Counted from the first letter of the stretch, positions 10,757-21,479 are shown. The stretch: DNA of 64,000 bases from Paragorgia papillata (GCA_035771165.1 JAWNZC010000337.1:6973501-7037500), one strand, 5' to 3'. Program-made: numbers and translations. The notes: generated from the letters alone by a model not told the origin.

Positions 10757-11300
10757 CATTATTATATGGCTGGGTTTGATTTCCGGTCCGTACGCAAAAC
10801 GACGCACGCTGATTGGTTCCCGAGAGGTCGATACACTTCGATACACTTTTTTCTCGGCCCTGTAATTTTTGGCGAGAAAATTTCTGAGTTGATTTGAATA
10901 CAAATAAAATAGAACTAGGTATCTTTATTCAAATATTCTGAACGATAAAAAGTGTTGGAACATTACTGCTGGTTTTCTTTAAAACTGTTTATCTAAAAAC
11001 ATGACAAATAAAAGGCGAACTGGTGTAAACAAGAAGGCCAAGAAGCGACACGAAAAAGTTAATAGGTAAGGTAGACAGCATGCTCCAAAGACAAAAACAA
11101 CGCTCGAAACTTAAAAATAGAATGAACCAATAATAAATTCCTTATTAACCTCGTTTGCTCGGTCTGTACGGGAAAGTATTTGCTCTCGGTTTTATCGCAC
11201 AAACCTCGCTCCTTCGTCGCTCGGTCTGTACGAAAACCTCAGGCAAGTACTTTCCCATACAGACCTCGCACTCGGTTAATAAGTCCTTAATATACGGTAG
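10757..11300. mobile_element. repeat family E, copy 1
   Basis: About 540 bp shared with 25537-26096. It starts TTATATGGCTGGGTTTGATT and runs through TTTTTTCTCGGCCCTG, CTGCTGGTTTTCTTTAAA and GGTGTAAACAAGAAGGCCAA to a hairpin block with CTCGGTCTGTACGGGAAAGT and its inverse near the end. It is non-coding. Confidence 0.82.
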
Positions 11301-11518
11301 GTCACGCAACTTTGACTGCCTCGCTATGTGATTTATATATTTAAAAAGTACTAAAACTATAAACAACGTTTTTTCCCGATAATATAAGCTCTCCAGCGTC
11401 CCTATAACGTCGCCCAGGTTTTACAAAGAAAAAGCTAGACAGAAAATTGCTCGAACATATGCTTAATTGCAAAAAAACGTTATACACAGGTATACAACGT
11501 TTTCAACTAAATATGTAA

Positions 11519-11556
11519 CAGTCATCTTCAGAGTTAACCCTGAAGATGACTGTTAT
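11519..11556. repeat. short perfect palindrome
   Basis: ACAGTCATCTTCAGAGTTAA followed by its inverse, then TTTAGTCGACAACGTTT. It resembles tail motifs common in animal retroelement remnants; assignment is uncertain. Confidence 0.6.
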
Positions 11557-11825
11557 TTAGTCGACAACGTTTGTTTTTCATTAAAAGATTCTTAACTATA
11601 TCTGTGCATAACGTTTTTAGCAAATAGCATATAGTGATACATATATGAATATGCTTAATTACCTAAGGGGTTTCAAAAGATTTCTCAAGATCTCTTCGCT
11701 GCACTTTTGGCTTCCCAAAGCAGTATCTTCTAAAAAATGATAAAAACATAGTTTTGATAAATCATCATGTTGCAAATGCAATTGGCATTAAAAACACTCC
11801 TACCAAATGTACATGTAGTACACTA

Positions 11826-12615
11826 GCAAGCTTGGTGTAATGTAGCAAAGTAGTTAAAGTGAGGTTACAAGTAGTACGTTACATGTGGTACACGATTGTT
11901 CAAGCTTGGTGTAATGTAGCAAAGTAGCAGAGTAATTAAAGTGAGATTAAGAGCAGTACATTACATGTGGTACACGATTGTGCAAGCTTGGTGTAATGTA
12001 GCAAAGTAGCAGAGTAATTAAAATGCGATTAAGAGTAGTACGTTAAGGCCTGGCCAAACGCTTTCAACATCGCATTCAACATTGTTGAACGATGTCGAAT
12101 AATGTTGAAAGCACGAGTGGCCAAATGAATTCAACATCGTTCAACATTCATGAATGACAATTAATTGAACGCGGGCTACCACAAAAGCTGGAATCGACAA
12201 TATCCCGCATGGCGCATGTCTCTGTTCAACAAAGTTGAATGTAATGTGGCCAAATGCGTTCAACACCTTTCAACATTTTGAGAACAATAGAAATGTTGAA
12301 TGCGTGTTGAACGAAAATTTCGGAACGAAAATTTCGTTCAACATCATTCAACATCATTCAACATCATTCAACAGGGGTGGCCAAACGCTTTCAACATGTT
12401 GAATTCAACAATGTTGAACGAAATGTTGAAAGCGTTTGGCCAGGCCTTTACATGTGGTGTAATTAAAATAAGATTAAGAGTAGTACGTTACATGTGGTAC
12501 ACGATTGTGCAAGCTTGGTGTAATGTAGCAAAGTAGCAGAGTAATTAAAATGAGATTAAGAGTAGTACGTTACATATGGTACACGATTGTGCAAGCTTGG
12601 TGTAACTTGTAACAG
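11826..12615. repeat. 81 bp minisatellite interrupted by a transposon
   Basis: Units begin CAAGCTTGGTGTAATGTAGC and continue through AAAGTAGCAGAGTAATTAAA, GTAGTACGTTACATGTGGTA and CACGATTGTG. About five full or partial units are seen (starts near 11828, 11903, 11984, 12511, 12593). The third unit is split by the element at 12046-12447. Confidence 0.88.
12046..12447. mobile_element. PIF/Harbinger-like MITE in a minisatellite
   Basis: 402 bp with terminal inverted repeats AGGCCTGGCCAAACGCTTTC. It is flanked on both sides by TTA, and neighbouring minisatellite units show the uninterrupted site GTACGTTACATG, so the 3 bp duplication is read directly. The interior is made of ATGTTGAA/TTCAACAT repeats in both orientations. 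A TTA/TAA duplication is the mark of PIF/Harbinger transposases; the family call is inference. Confidence 0.85.
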
Positions 12616-12783
12616 ACGCTCGACGTTCGTCAAGCTCAAATACTCGGAAAATGTTTCTGGCCAGACAGGGATCGGACAGGCAATTCTGATGACCGGATAG
12701 ACACCCGTTCCACCTGTTCTAAATCACTTATAGTGAGAGTTCTAAATTTTAGAACGCCACTAATACGTGACAGGAATTATCAC

Positions 12784-12830
12784 CTGAGCAACCTGGCGCG
12801 CGCGTTGTTCTAACACTGGGACCAAATTAT
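12784..12830 (-). CDS. ARHGEF11/12: RhoGEF exon: RGS-like domain helix
   Basis: 47 bp, phase 1 to 0, acceptor TATTGGGCAATAG, donor GTGATA. With one base from the previous exon it reads DNLVPVLEQRARQVAQ. The segment before EVQRHLEDFR in the family is a helix of the same length with a Q.R..V pattern. Splice sites are moderate, but both joints keep phase. Confidence 0.72.
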
Positions 12831-13675
12831 CTATTGCCCAATACGGCGGCTACAAGGAGTGATCAATCTATGATGGAATTTGACAGTGTATTGTAGCTTT
12901 TCAGTGTGTAGGAAGCATATTTAAACAAAAATATGAAGTGATCTCAGAGGTTGGTATTCCTTCCACCATCTACGAGCAAAACTAAAGACATGTTAAGCCT
13001 GAAAAAACTCTGATATTTAGTACATTATTTACAAGCCTCAGACCGGTAAGTTCACTATTAGAAATAACTGTTAATTATATATAGGTTCTAAAACGTTGGT
13101 GATTTTGTTTGGTTATATTAAAATCTTCTTCATTTTGAGCTCGAACGTTACATGGCCTATAAAGTTTAATAGCATTTATTCACTCTACAGTAAGCTATAT
13201 ACAAAGTCAACTACATCATGTAGTGGTAAAAATATTCTGGAATTTATGCTATTGTTTTAATGTTTTATGATTGCATCTATTTTTGTTCTTGTTAAATATC
13301 TAGCTATTTAGTTTATATGTCTTCAATTTAATATACAGTAATATGTTTCTATATCTATAGCTTATGCATATGGAAAATTAAAATATACTTTTCTTACAGC
13401 AGTGGTACCTGCATGTGCAGACAATGGAGGGAAAGAAACACAGAAAAGTGACAGTTACACCACGTGGTTGAGAATGAGTAATATTTGTACAAGTATATAA
13501 TACTTGAAGTATAGTGGAAGACGGGATCCAGAAACAAACAGGCTTTTATATATTTTACTTTATAACCCTTTCACCACCAGGTGAAAGCATTTAGAATGTT
13601 ATTGTTGCCAGTGCCAGATAGTTTCATGCTATCAGTCCTGAAAGGGAAGATCGAGCCATGACCAGTTGCTATAAC
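12831..13675. other. intronic stretch, no gene assigned
   Basis: Two plus-strand segments have fair acceptors and short open frames ending in stops (after TTTTCAG near 12906 and after TTTTCTTACAG near 13400, the latter reading QWYLHVQTMEGKKHRKVTV). Neither has a partner exon or a recognisable similarity, so no gene is called. Confidence 0.4.
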
Positions 13676-14152
13676 GCCGTCATGATCAGCACCCTATAAC
13701 GTCGTCATGATCAGCACCCTATAACGTCGTCATGATCAGCACCCTATAACGTCGTCATGATCAGCACCCTATACCGTCGTCATGATCAGCACCCTATAAC
13801 GTCGTCATGATCAGCACCCTATAACGTCGTCATGATCAGCACCCTATAACGTCGTCATGAAGAGCACCCTATAACGCCTTCAGGAATAGCATCCTATATA
13901 ACGCCGTCATGATCAGCACCCTATAACGTCGTCATGATCAGCACCCTATAACGCCGTCATGAACAGCACCCTATAACGCCTTCATGAATAGCATCCTATA
14001 ACGCCTTCATGATCAGCACCCTATAACGTCGTCATGATCAGCACCTTATAACGCCGTCATGATCAGCACCCCTATAACGTCGTCATGATCAGCACCCTAT
14101 AACGCTGTCATGATCAGCACCCTATAACGCTGTCATGATCAGCACCCTATAG
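13676..14152. repeat. 22 bp minisatellite
   Basis: About 22 copies of CGTCATGATCAGCACCCTATAA, with a few variants (CCTTCATGAATAGCATCCTATA and a 24 bp unit with TATATAA). The units near the left are most alike. Confidence 0.95.
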
Positions 14153-14186
14153 ACGCTCTATAATAATTGAGTTACTGAGACTCGGA
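14151..14186 (-). other. tRNA-like fragment
   Basis: The inverse of AGACGCTCTATAATAATTGA and GTTACTGAGACTC resembles the A-box half of the tRNA-like repeat at 10593-10650. It abuts the end of the 22 bp minisatellite. Confidence 0.4.
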
Positions 14187-14796
14187 GACTCGGAGAAGAG
14201 CTAAGATTGCAAATTCATAGTCGTATTTGCTTTTATCCAGTGTCGCAGCCGGACAGGCTAATGTGCTTCCTAAGCAATAGCATTTGAATATAAAGGAAAT
14301 ATTTATATACAAATAGGATTTTTATACAGATCTGCTGATCAGATCTGCTGGTCTGTATTGTAAAGAGTAATATAAATAATGTAATAACTTGTGTAAAGAT
14401 TCTATGACTTGTTATCAGACTAACATAGTGTTCTCTCTGACGAAGGGCCTTCGCTTGAAACGTTAGACTCCTACGTTCTCTGTTTCGGCATAGTATATCT
14501 AACCTTATTATATTTCGATTGTTGTTTCAACACTGCCTACGCAACACGCTACTTTTATTTCACATAGTGTGACAGGTGTCTGTCTTGCATAGGATAGGGT
14601 TAGAATTACAGCTACCCCCTATTGGCCATAGTGCGATCTAGCTGTTATAGGATATCTCTTCCGCGCGTGTTGTCTCATTCAGCCCTGACCTTCAAGATGT
14701 GAGGAAGAACCCATTTCATTCGAATTTTGACAATTGAAGTTGGTATTCGTGTTGTTTTCTTCTTAAGTGTGGTATGTTTACATGTGGTGCGACAAA

Positions 14797-15470
14797 GTGC
14801 ACGACATAATATAATATAATAACAGTTTTTAGTACGCATCTTACATACGTCTCGATGCGTTTACAAAGTTCAAAAAGAGCTAAATACATGTATGTCAATA
14901 ATCTAAATTACAAATGTGAACCAATAATAGTACCAAATAATAGTACAGATATGATAAAAGAAGGGGTCAACAGCAGAAAGCTTCCTTAAATAAATATGTT
15001 TTGACTTGAGATTTGAATGATATTACAGAGCTAGCATTTCTAATGGTAGCTGGTAGGCAGTTCCAAAACTTAGGAGCTAAGACGGAAAAGGCCCTGTCTC
15101 CATAGGTAACGGTGGCAGACTGGGGAACAGATAATAGGCCCTGAGACGCTGAGCGCAGAGAACGCTTTGGAACATAAGGTTCCAGAAAGTCAGAGAGATA
15201 TGCAGGCGCGCGATTACTAACAATCTTATAGACGGTTAGTAAGATCTTAAACGTTATTCTATGCTTAACAGGAAGCCAGTGAAGGGATTTCAGTACCGGT
15301 GTTATATGGTCTCTGATCTTAATCCTAGTAACTAGTCTAGCTGCAGAGTTTTGAAGTCTCTGAAATTTATCAAGGTCTTTGGTGGGCAATCCATATAGTA
15401 AGCTATTACAATAGTCTACTTTAGAAGTAATAAAGGCATGCACTAAACGCTCTGTGTACGACAAAGCATA
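14797..15470 (-). mobile_element. 5'-truncated CR1/L2-like non-LTR retrotransposon
   Basis: Contains the reverse transcriptase C-terminus (14967-15464), about 150 bp of 3' UTR and a short TTATATTATATTATG tail near 14800. It lies on the same strand as the RhoGEF gene. GTCGTGCAC beyond the tail and GTCGTACAC near the upstream end could be a target duplication (8 of 9), which would put the insertion about 20 bp inside the intron. Confidence 0.8.
14967..15464 (-). pseudogene. reverse transcriptase C-terminus (CR1/L2-like)
   Basis: 165 codons open from a TTG to a stop, so the start is a truncation point and not an initiation site. [19 protein letters not shown], then [33 protein letters not shown] and [14 protein letters not shown] are the standard C-terminal motifs of CR1/L2-type reverse transcriptases in animals. 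The catalytic palm and the endonuclease are absent, so it cannot be active. The frame is intact, suggesting a fairly young copy. Confidence 0.92.
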
Positions 15471-15483
15471 ACCAAAAACTTAC

Positions 15484-15532
15484 CAATCTTCTTTATTGCG
15501 TCGGCCATAAATTCGGTTACAACTTTCAAAGG
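15484..15532 (-). CDS. ARHGEF11/12: RhoGEF exon: RGS-like domain
   Basis: 49 bp, phase 0 to 1, acceptor TTAATATAG, donor GTAAGT. It reads PLKVVTEFMADAIKKI, matching the HLKV.VP.EM..DLE.R stretch that follows FL..SA in the family. A 5'-truncated retrotransposon lies about 20 bp beyond its donor (from 15464 leftward), so exon and element can be mistaken for one another. Confidence 0.82.
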
Positions 15533-15733
15533 CTATATTAATTGAAATAGTCATTTAGTATACAAGCACTTCTTTAGAATCATGTAGCATCTACACAATG
15601 CTACGCTCCCTATGTCGGTAGTTTTGTTTCACGTGAGAACGAGATATTTTATTGCGTATCGTAAAAACTCTATTAACTATTAAGCGCCCCTTTTATAAGT
15701 CCCCCTTTAGAGCTTCAATTTTTAAATATGCCA

Positions 15734-15753
15734 CCCCCCCCCCCCCCCCCCCC
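15734..15753. repeat. poly-C tract
   Basis: A run of 20 C. A related CCCC-rich context (TATTAAGC...CCC) recurs at 16427-16443 and 37741-37756; lengths of such runs are often assembly-dependent. Confidence 0.9.
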
Positions 15754-16089
15754 ATATATCTTTTAAGCCCCGCCCACCAAACCAAAACGATTCATCAATG
15801 GTAGAAGTATTACACCCGTTTTCAAAATTACGCGACCCCAGAAGTTGACATGCATGTGGTGTGACGTGAGTTTTATAGCAATTTGTTGTCACAAAATGGC
15901 GGACATACAAAATATTTTAACAATATAACAATGCAATCCATGGGAAGGTTGAATATGATAACAAAGTTATATTGAAGTATTCTGAATTGAGATAAAACTC
16001 ACATGTCGACTGCAATATTTATGGCTTGGTCGCGTAATTTTGAAAACGAGTGTAAAGATAAAATTGTTTCTGTTTTTAGCTTTCACCAC

Positions 16090-16381
16090 AGTCAATCGAG
16101 ATATGGTCTGGAAACTTGGCAAACTTCAAAGCGCCTATAATGAGCTGGGATTTTATGTTGAACCGTACCTTACACAGTGCACAGCCTTTGTTTTAGGTTT
16201 ATTAATATTTAAATAGCACGGTTGAGTGATTGAACTGAAACGTTGATATTGGATAATTCGTTCATTATACTAAAATACAATGTGTTCAGTGACCGTGCAC
16301 CGTGCACAAAAATGCATAAAGGCGAACAAAAAGATAGACCAAAGACTTTAGCTGTGTTTACAGACCATATCTCGATTGACT
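16090..16381. mobile_element. MITE family A, complete copy (inverse)
   Basis: 292 bp, ends AGTCAATCGAGATATGGTCT and inverse. Interior: GTGCACAGCC, TTATTAATATTTAAATAGCA, GACCGTGCACCGTGCAC. It is in the intron between the exons at 15532 and 16712. Confidence 0.88.
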
Positions 16382-16426
16382 ATGCTTTCACTGTTCTTTG
16401 TTGATAAACTTCTTCTCTCTATTGAG

Positions 16427-16443
16427 CCCCCCCCCCCCCCCCC
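16427..16443. repeat. poly-C tract
   Basis: A run of about 17 C in a TATTAAGCC-type context. Confidence 0.88.
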
Positions 16444-16711
16444 TATTAAGCCTCCCTCTCTATATTAAGCCACCCTCTGTAGGGCTATTAATTGCTATTG
16501 GGAGAAGCTTGTATGAAGTTAAGATAAAAGTTACAGATAAAAGTATGAATGAGCAACAACAGAAAAATCTGGAAAAGGTATATCGTAAAATTATGTAATT
16601 GTTAAATCGTCGTGTCTGTTACAGATAATACTTACTGGCAAATATTCAAATTCATGGAATCTCGTTTTACTTTTTTTAATTTAATTTGCTAATTTTTTTA
16701 CTAAAACTCAC

Positions 16712-16810
16712 CGCTCCATCGACCAGAAACGTCGAATAAATTTCGTAAATCCATTTTCTCATGTCTTTCGCTGATCCCTCTTCATAATCGTCGGTCACGA
16801 TCCAAAACAG
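16712..16810 (-). CDS. ARHGEF11/12: RhoGEF exon: RGS-like domain
   Basis: 99 bp, 33 codons, phase 0 to 0, acceptor CATTGCTATAG, donor GTGAGT. It encodes LFWIVTDDYEEGSAKDMRKW, then IYEIYSTFLVDGA. The family has L..YL.SD.Y....SKE.R.....F...FL..SA, so the aromatic residues, the D-Y pair and the final FL..GA fit the RGSL helices. It follows the previous exon in phase. Confidence 0.88.
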
Positions 16811-16933
16811 CTATAGCAATGACGAAAGTAAACGACATTTTAGTTTAGCGAACACAGTATTGAAATTTGATGAAAAAGCGCTAAAATCAAACAGGGGAGA
16901 TTACTTAGTATTGTTCGCCTATTTGTTTGTTTG

Positions 16934-17215
<282 letters not shown>

Positions 17216-17363
17216 AAATTAGATTAATTTAAGAGAAAGCGTTTAATACTTTCATGCATGGATTTCCGAGACTTCTATACCCTTGACGAGTAAAGTCGTC
17301 TGGCGTTATAGACAGAGTAAAAAGATAAAGCTGTTCCACAACAGAAACGCGCATGAAAGGGTT

Positions 17364-17550
17364 AATAGACCTTATTCAAAAATGGCCGCCGAATCAACAT
17401 TATATTATATACATATAAATTAGCCCTTCTAAACTCATTTTCGTAAAGGAGATTCAAAAAATAATTTACTTTAAAACGAGGTTATAAGGGCTATATTTAT
17501 ATGCACAAAAAAAATTCTAATTCGGCGGTCATTTTTGAATAAGGTCTATA
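17364..17550. mobile_element. MITE family B, second copy
   Basis: Same 187 bp palindrome as 6102-6286: ATAGACCTTATTCAAAAATG at the left and its inverse at the right, with TTTAAAACGAGGTTATAAGG inside. It ends 38 bp from the RGS-like exon at 17589. Confidence 0.87.
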
Positions 17551-17588
17551 GCCATAACGAAGTAAAAACAGAAAATGGCACAACTTAC

Positions 17589-17644
17589 CAAACTTGTCGG
17601 GTCACTGTTAGATATCAAATAATGCAGGAATACCGCCAAGTGAG
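17589..17644 (-). CDS. ARHGEF11/12: RhoGEF exon: RGS-like domain helix
   Basis: 56 bp, phase 1 to 0, acceptor CCCTATTTTTTTAG, donor GTAAGT. After two bases that complete an Ala or similar codon it reads HLAVFLHYLISNSDPTSL. PDZ-RhoGEF and LARG have PAHLAVF.H..IS..DP..L at this point of the RGS-like (RGSL) fold, so this exon anchors the family assignment of the whole region. Confidence 0.9.
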
Positions 17645-17802
17645 CTAAAAAAATAGGGAGATACGTTAGATTAAAAGGAAAAGCAAAATGACAATGGAAT
17701 GATTAAAAGAAACGCTATACAAACCAGGTTTATTTTTTAGCAACGTTAAGTCGTTGAATGGTCCATGGTCTTGACACTAAACAAAAGAAAACGAATTGTT
17801 AC

Positions 17803-17836
17803 CATGCATCGAAGTACACGATGAGGCAAAGGTTGT
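17803..17836 (-). CDS. ARHGEF11/12: possible RhoGEF exon: start of RGS-like domain
   Basis: 34 bp, phase 0 to 1, the only segment I found between 19951 and 17644 whose phases fit both neighbours. Acceptor GATTCACCAGTTAG, donor GTAACA (weak). It reads TTFASSCTSMH and then joins to AHLAVF. Family members have about 18 residues here, including an FQSL-like start, so the match is poor and the true exon may be another one. Confidence 0.33.
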
Positions 17837-17995
17837 CTAACTGGTGAATCAAATGTGTTTTTATAGTCGAATTTGTTATTTCATTGTTTTATAAATGGAG
17901 TTGTTTTTGTTAAAATGATAGTTTCGTAAACGCTTAGTAAGGTTTTCCAGTTTCTAAACTAGCTTCTAAGAGTCGTACTCGATCAACCAACCCAC

Positions 17996-18192
17996 AGTCA
18001 ATAGAGATATGGTCTGGAAACTCGGCAAACGTCAAAGCGCCAAAAATGAGCTGTGATTTTATGTTGAACCGTACCTTGCACACTTTAGGTTTATTAATAT
18101 TTAAATAGCACGGTTGAGTAATTGAACTGATACGTTGCTATTGGATAATTCGTTCATTATACTAAAATACAAAAGATTCAGTGACCGTCCAC
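17996..18192. mobile_element. MITE family A, truncated copy
   Basis: AGTCAATAGAGATATGGTCT through TTATTAATATTTAAATAGCA to GTGACCGTCCAC; the second inverted repeat is missing. Confidence 0.82.
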
Positions 18193-18348
18193 TATATGAC
18201 CAACAATTGAAATCAGTATTTTATATCTTAAATTAAATATATCAAGTTTTGCCACCCGATTTCTAATAGCTCAATTGGCATACCAATATACTCTATAGAG
18301 CATCAACAAGTGTTCAGAAAGTACCCCGGTTTGATTAGTATAGGTAAT

Positions 18349-18502
18349 AGCATGGCTTCGAGTGCAATTTGGAAGAAAAAAACATGCACGAGTGAGTTTT
18401 TCAAAGACTATCAAAATTGCACGGGTCCGAAGGACGAGTGCTATTTGAGGTCTTTGAAAAACTCACGAGTTCGTGTTTTTCCAAAATTGCACTCGAAACC
18501 AT
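18349..18502. mobile_element. foldback repeat
   Basis: ATGGCTTCGAGTGCAATTTG and GAGTGAGTTTTTCAAAGAC recur in inverse orientation ending CACTCGAAACCAT, a 150 bp hairpin. A related block extends to about 18940 with GAGTGCAATTTCAATGTAAT-type sequence. Confidence 0.7.
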
Positions 18503-19950
18503 GCTATTACTTATTAATAATATACATGAAATGTTAGACAAATGTTCTTCTGGCTACAAAGTTAACATACCACTCATTGCTCCACTTCTCGAAGCATAAA
18601 TGGTTAAAAACTGCTTCGCTTTGTTCACTAAATACGTTAAACGTTTTACTAATAGCATCTAACCTCTTCTAGTCTTCTTGCAGGAACTTTAACGACAATA
18701 TTAAAGCAAAATTCACGCTGTATTTCATCGAAATGTTCTTCGAGAACTCTATGTTTTGGTCGCCATATTGGATTTTCTCGTGAGGAAAAAGCATCCTTCA
18801 AAATCCGCATAAGCATTTCATTGGCTTTCCGGTAGTTTCCGGTTGTTTATTAGCCAATCAGAATGCTTAATACTCATTGAAATTTGCACTATTACACCTT
18901 TTCTGCACTGTATTACATTGAAATTGCACTCCTCTCGCAACCATAAAACGAATTTCAATGAGAAAAACAGTCCGCGGATTGTGCCGTGGTTTTATCTTCC
19001 TCGCTTTTCTTGGTTTTGATCAATTTTAAAAGCAACTCGTATATTGTGATTACACATTTGTAAAAGGGTTTCAGGGTAATGTCCCCAGGAAATTTTTGGA
19101 ATTTGGGGTCTCTGAAGCGGTCTTTCCTGGAGCAGTTTGAGATCACTTTTCAGCAATATAAAGGTCTCAAATCACATTTTTAACAGTGTATCTCATCATA
19201 GTAAGGTAAAAGCCTCACATGCTTCAGCAAGACCATGTAGCTGTCGTTTGTTCCGCCATCTTGTTACCTACATAAAGTACTACTCCAGCTACACAAGAAA
19301 CCGTTGTACAGCTGGCGGTATACTACAGAACTTTTATTTAGTATCTGATTCATTGCTTACAGAAGATTATATCAGATTTAAAACTTTGTTATGGTACAAG
19401 CTAACTAAAATAACCATATCAAGGCTAAACTAGTTAGCTTACTATGTTATATTACAATATTGAGCGTCATCAATTCGGAAAAAAAATACTTTTGTTGTAT
19501 TTGTCATTGAATGAATGTATATATTACGATTACGAGGTGTCGAAGTTTACACAACTGATTGTCCTTTCTCTATTTTGTTTGCATCTCTTGCTTAGTTACT
19601 TTTCTACTTTTTGAGAGCAAAAGTCAAAACCCTTTTTTTATCAGAGTAAAAAAATAAACAAACGTAATTTATTCTGAACAAACGGCTTACAAATTAGCCG
19701 GCTGAAATACAATAGTAGGCGGCGATTTTTGCCGGCAGCCGACAAAATTTAAAAATTTCCAAAATTTACATTTTTTCATGTTCATGTTTTAAAAACGCGA
19801 ATTCCCTTACATTTAGAAATAGTGTAATTATTAAATTCTGTTGAAATTGGGAGGGAGAAAATAATTCCCTGCCGTAAGTGAAAATGTGTGTTCTTGAGAG
19901 AAACAGATGAATGTGTCGTGCGTTAAATTTCTTAACTTCTACAAACTTAC

Positions 19951-20157
19951 TTTCTCTCCTTCGGAAGGAAATTCGTCGTCATCCATAGAAACAATCTGCT
20001 GCTGCTGCTCTCCCATAAAAGGTAATGAGTTTGAATTTAATCCAGAATCGTTTAAATCCTCATTTTCTTTAAAATCGGGGTCGTTACTCCTCTCTTTCGC
20101 TTCCGACACGGCGTTGTAAATTTCTTTATTTCGGCTTGATCCAGGTAAAGACTTGGA
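19951..20157 (-). CDS. ARHGEF11/12: RhoGEF exon: acidic motif before the RGS-like domain
   Basis: 207 bp, 69 codons, phase 0 to 0, acceptor TTACTATTTCAG, donor GTAAGT. After a Ser/Asn/Glu-rich stretch it ends QQQQIVSMDDDEFPSEGEK. In PDZ-RhoGEF the same position has a short hydrophobic pair followed by EDDDFD, a segment reported as important for GAP activity toward G-alpha-13. IVSMDDDEF keeps the hydrophobic pair, the acidic run and the phenylalanine. Reading-frame composition and both splice sites are strong. Confidence 0.83.
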
Positions 20158-20312
20158 CTGAAATAGTAACAAATAATCGTTTTTATTGAATAAAAAGTTC
20201 GTGCTAGTGGAAGTATACTGTGTGTAATAATCTCGTTTATTAAAGACCCAACTGTGCCAGTTACAAAATATACATCATCAAGGACTTCCCGGTTGAGAAC
20301 TAAACACTCATA

Positions 20313-20742
20313 AAATTAAGTTTGTCTAATTTGAAAGAACTCATAAAATTGTAATAGAAGATCCTTTACAACTTTTTCGTATCTTTCTGCGTTTTCAAGA
20401 TATTTCAATTTGTTTGATATGTAAATGAGATGGTCTCTGACATCAGGAGTGGGGTAAAATATTTTCATACAGAGCAAAATCACTTACATATCTAACATGG
20501 ATTGTTCAGCGTCGCAAGGAGTTTTTATGTGCACAGTTTCAAATGATTTCGCGGAACAAACTTAGAGATATAACTGGTTTTGCTACATGTGAAAATATTT
20601 TACCCCACACCTGACGTCAGAGACCATCTCATTTACATATCAAACAAATTGAAATATCTTGAAAACGAAGAGAGATACGAAAAAGTTGTAAAGAGTGTTC
20701 AAATTAGACAAACTTAATTTTTAGTGCTATTGCCCTTTAAAG
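20313..20742. mobile_element. MITE family C, complete copy
   Basis: A 430 bp palindromic element: AAGTTTGTCTAATTTGAAAG, GTAATAGAAGATCCTTTACA, AGATATTTCAATTTGTTTGA and TAAATGAGATGGTCTCTGAC on the left arm, all repeated in inverse order on the right, ending TTGCCCTTTAA. Confidence 0.87.
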
Positions 20743-20985
20743 TCTAAACCAACGTCTCTAATTGACCGAGGTATGTATGGAGGAGGCTGATGTTGGCAGC
20801 GGAGTCTTGAATATAAAACGCTCCCACCCCAATCCCCACAAACGTTTTCCCAAAAAATACACCCATCTTAAAACACTCTAAAAATAAACGCCCCCAAATA
20901 TACACTTTTTAGCTTATGTATAATGTATATTAATTATGCATTTTTCACTCCATCTTCATTTTGATTGGTTGTGTATGATAGACAG

Positions 20986-21438
20986 TAGAGGTGTGCGTCG
21001 GATCGGATTGACCCTTTATAATCCGAGGGTTTGCCTAAACTATCAAGCCATAAAATTGCAGTCCAATCCGAAAACAGCTGCTCAAATCCAATCCGATCTG
21101 AAAACATTAAAACACTGGATATATGTTGCAATAGTTGCGCGAACTTTCCGAAAAGAAAACCAATGAACAAATAAATTTTAAAAAGCTATAAATAAACAAT
21201 AATAATCTTATGTAATTATAGCCTTCATATGTTGTGCAATGTCCATATAGCTAGTGAATTTGTTAATTTTGTGACAAAAACAATGACAAAAGTGAATCTA
21301 AAAGTACAAAATCCGATCCGCGAAAAAAGAACAAAATCCGATCCGATCCGAGAAAAAAGGAACAAAATCCGATCCGATCCGATCCGAACGTATAAAAGTT
21401 TAGTCCGAATCCATTCGGATCGAATTCGCACACCTCTA
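20986..21438. mobile_element. hAT-like MITE with GATCCG subterminal repeats
   Basis: 453 bp bounded by TAGAGGTGTGC and GCACACCTCTA. Flanking octamers ATAGACAG and GTAGATAG agree at 6 of 8, compatible with an old 8 bp duplication. ATCCGATCCG repeats sit near the right end, and GTCGGATCGG at the left. A 25 bp tandem duplication of the right end follows (21428-21471). Confidence 0.75.
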
Positions 21439-21479
21439 GTAGATAGCGTAGCACACCTCTAGTAGATAGCTATTATCTG

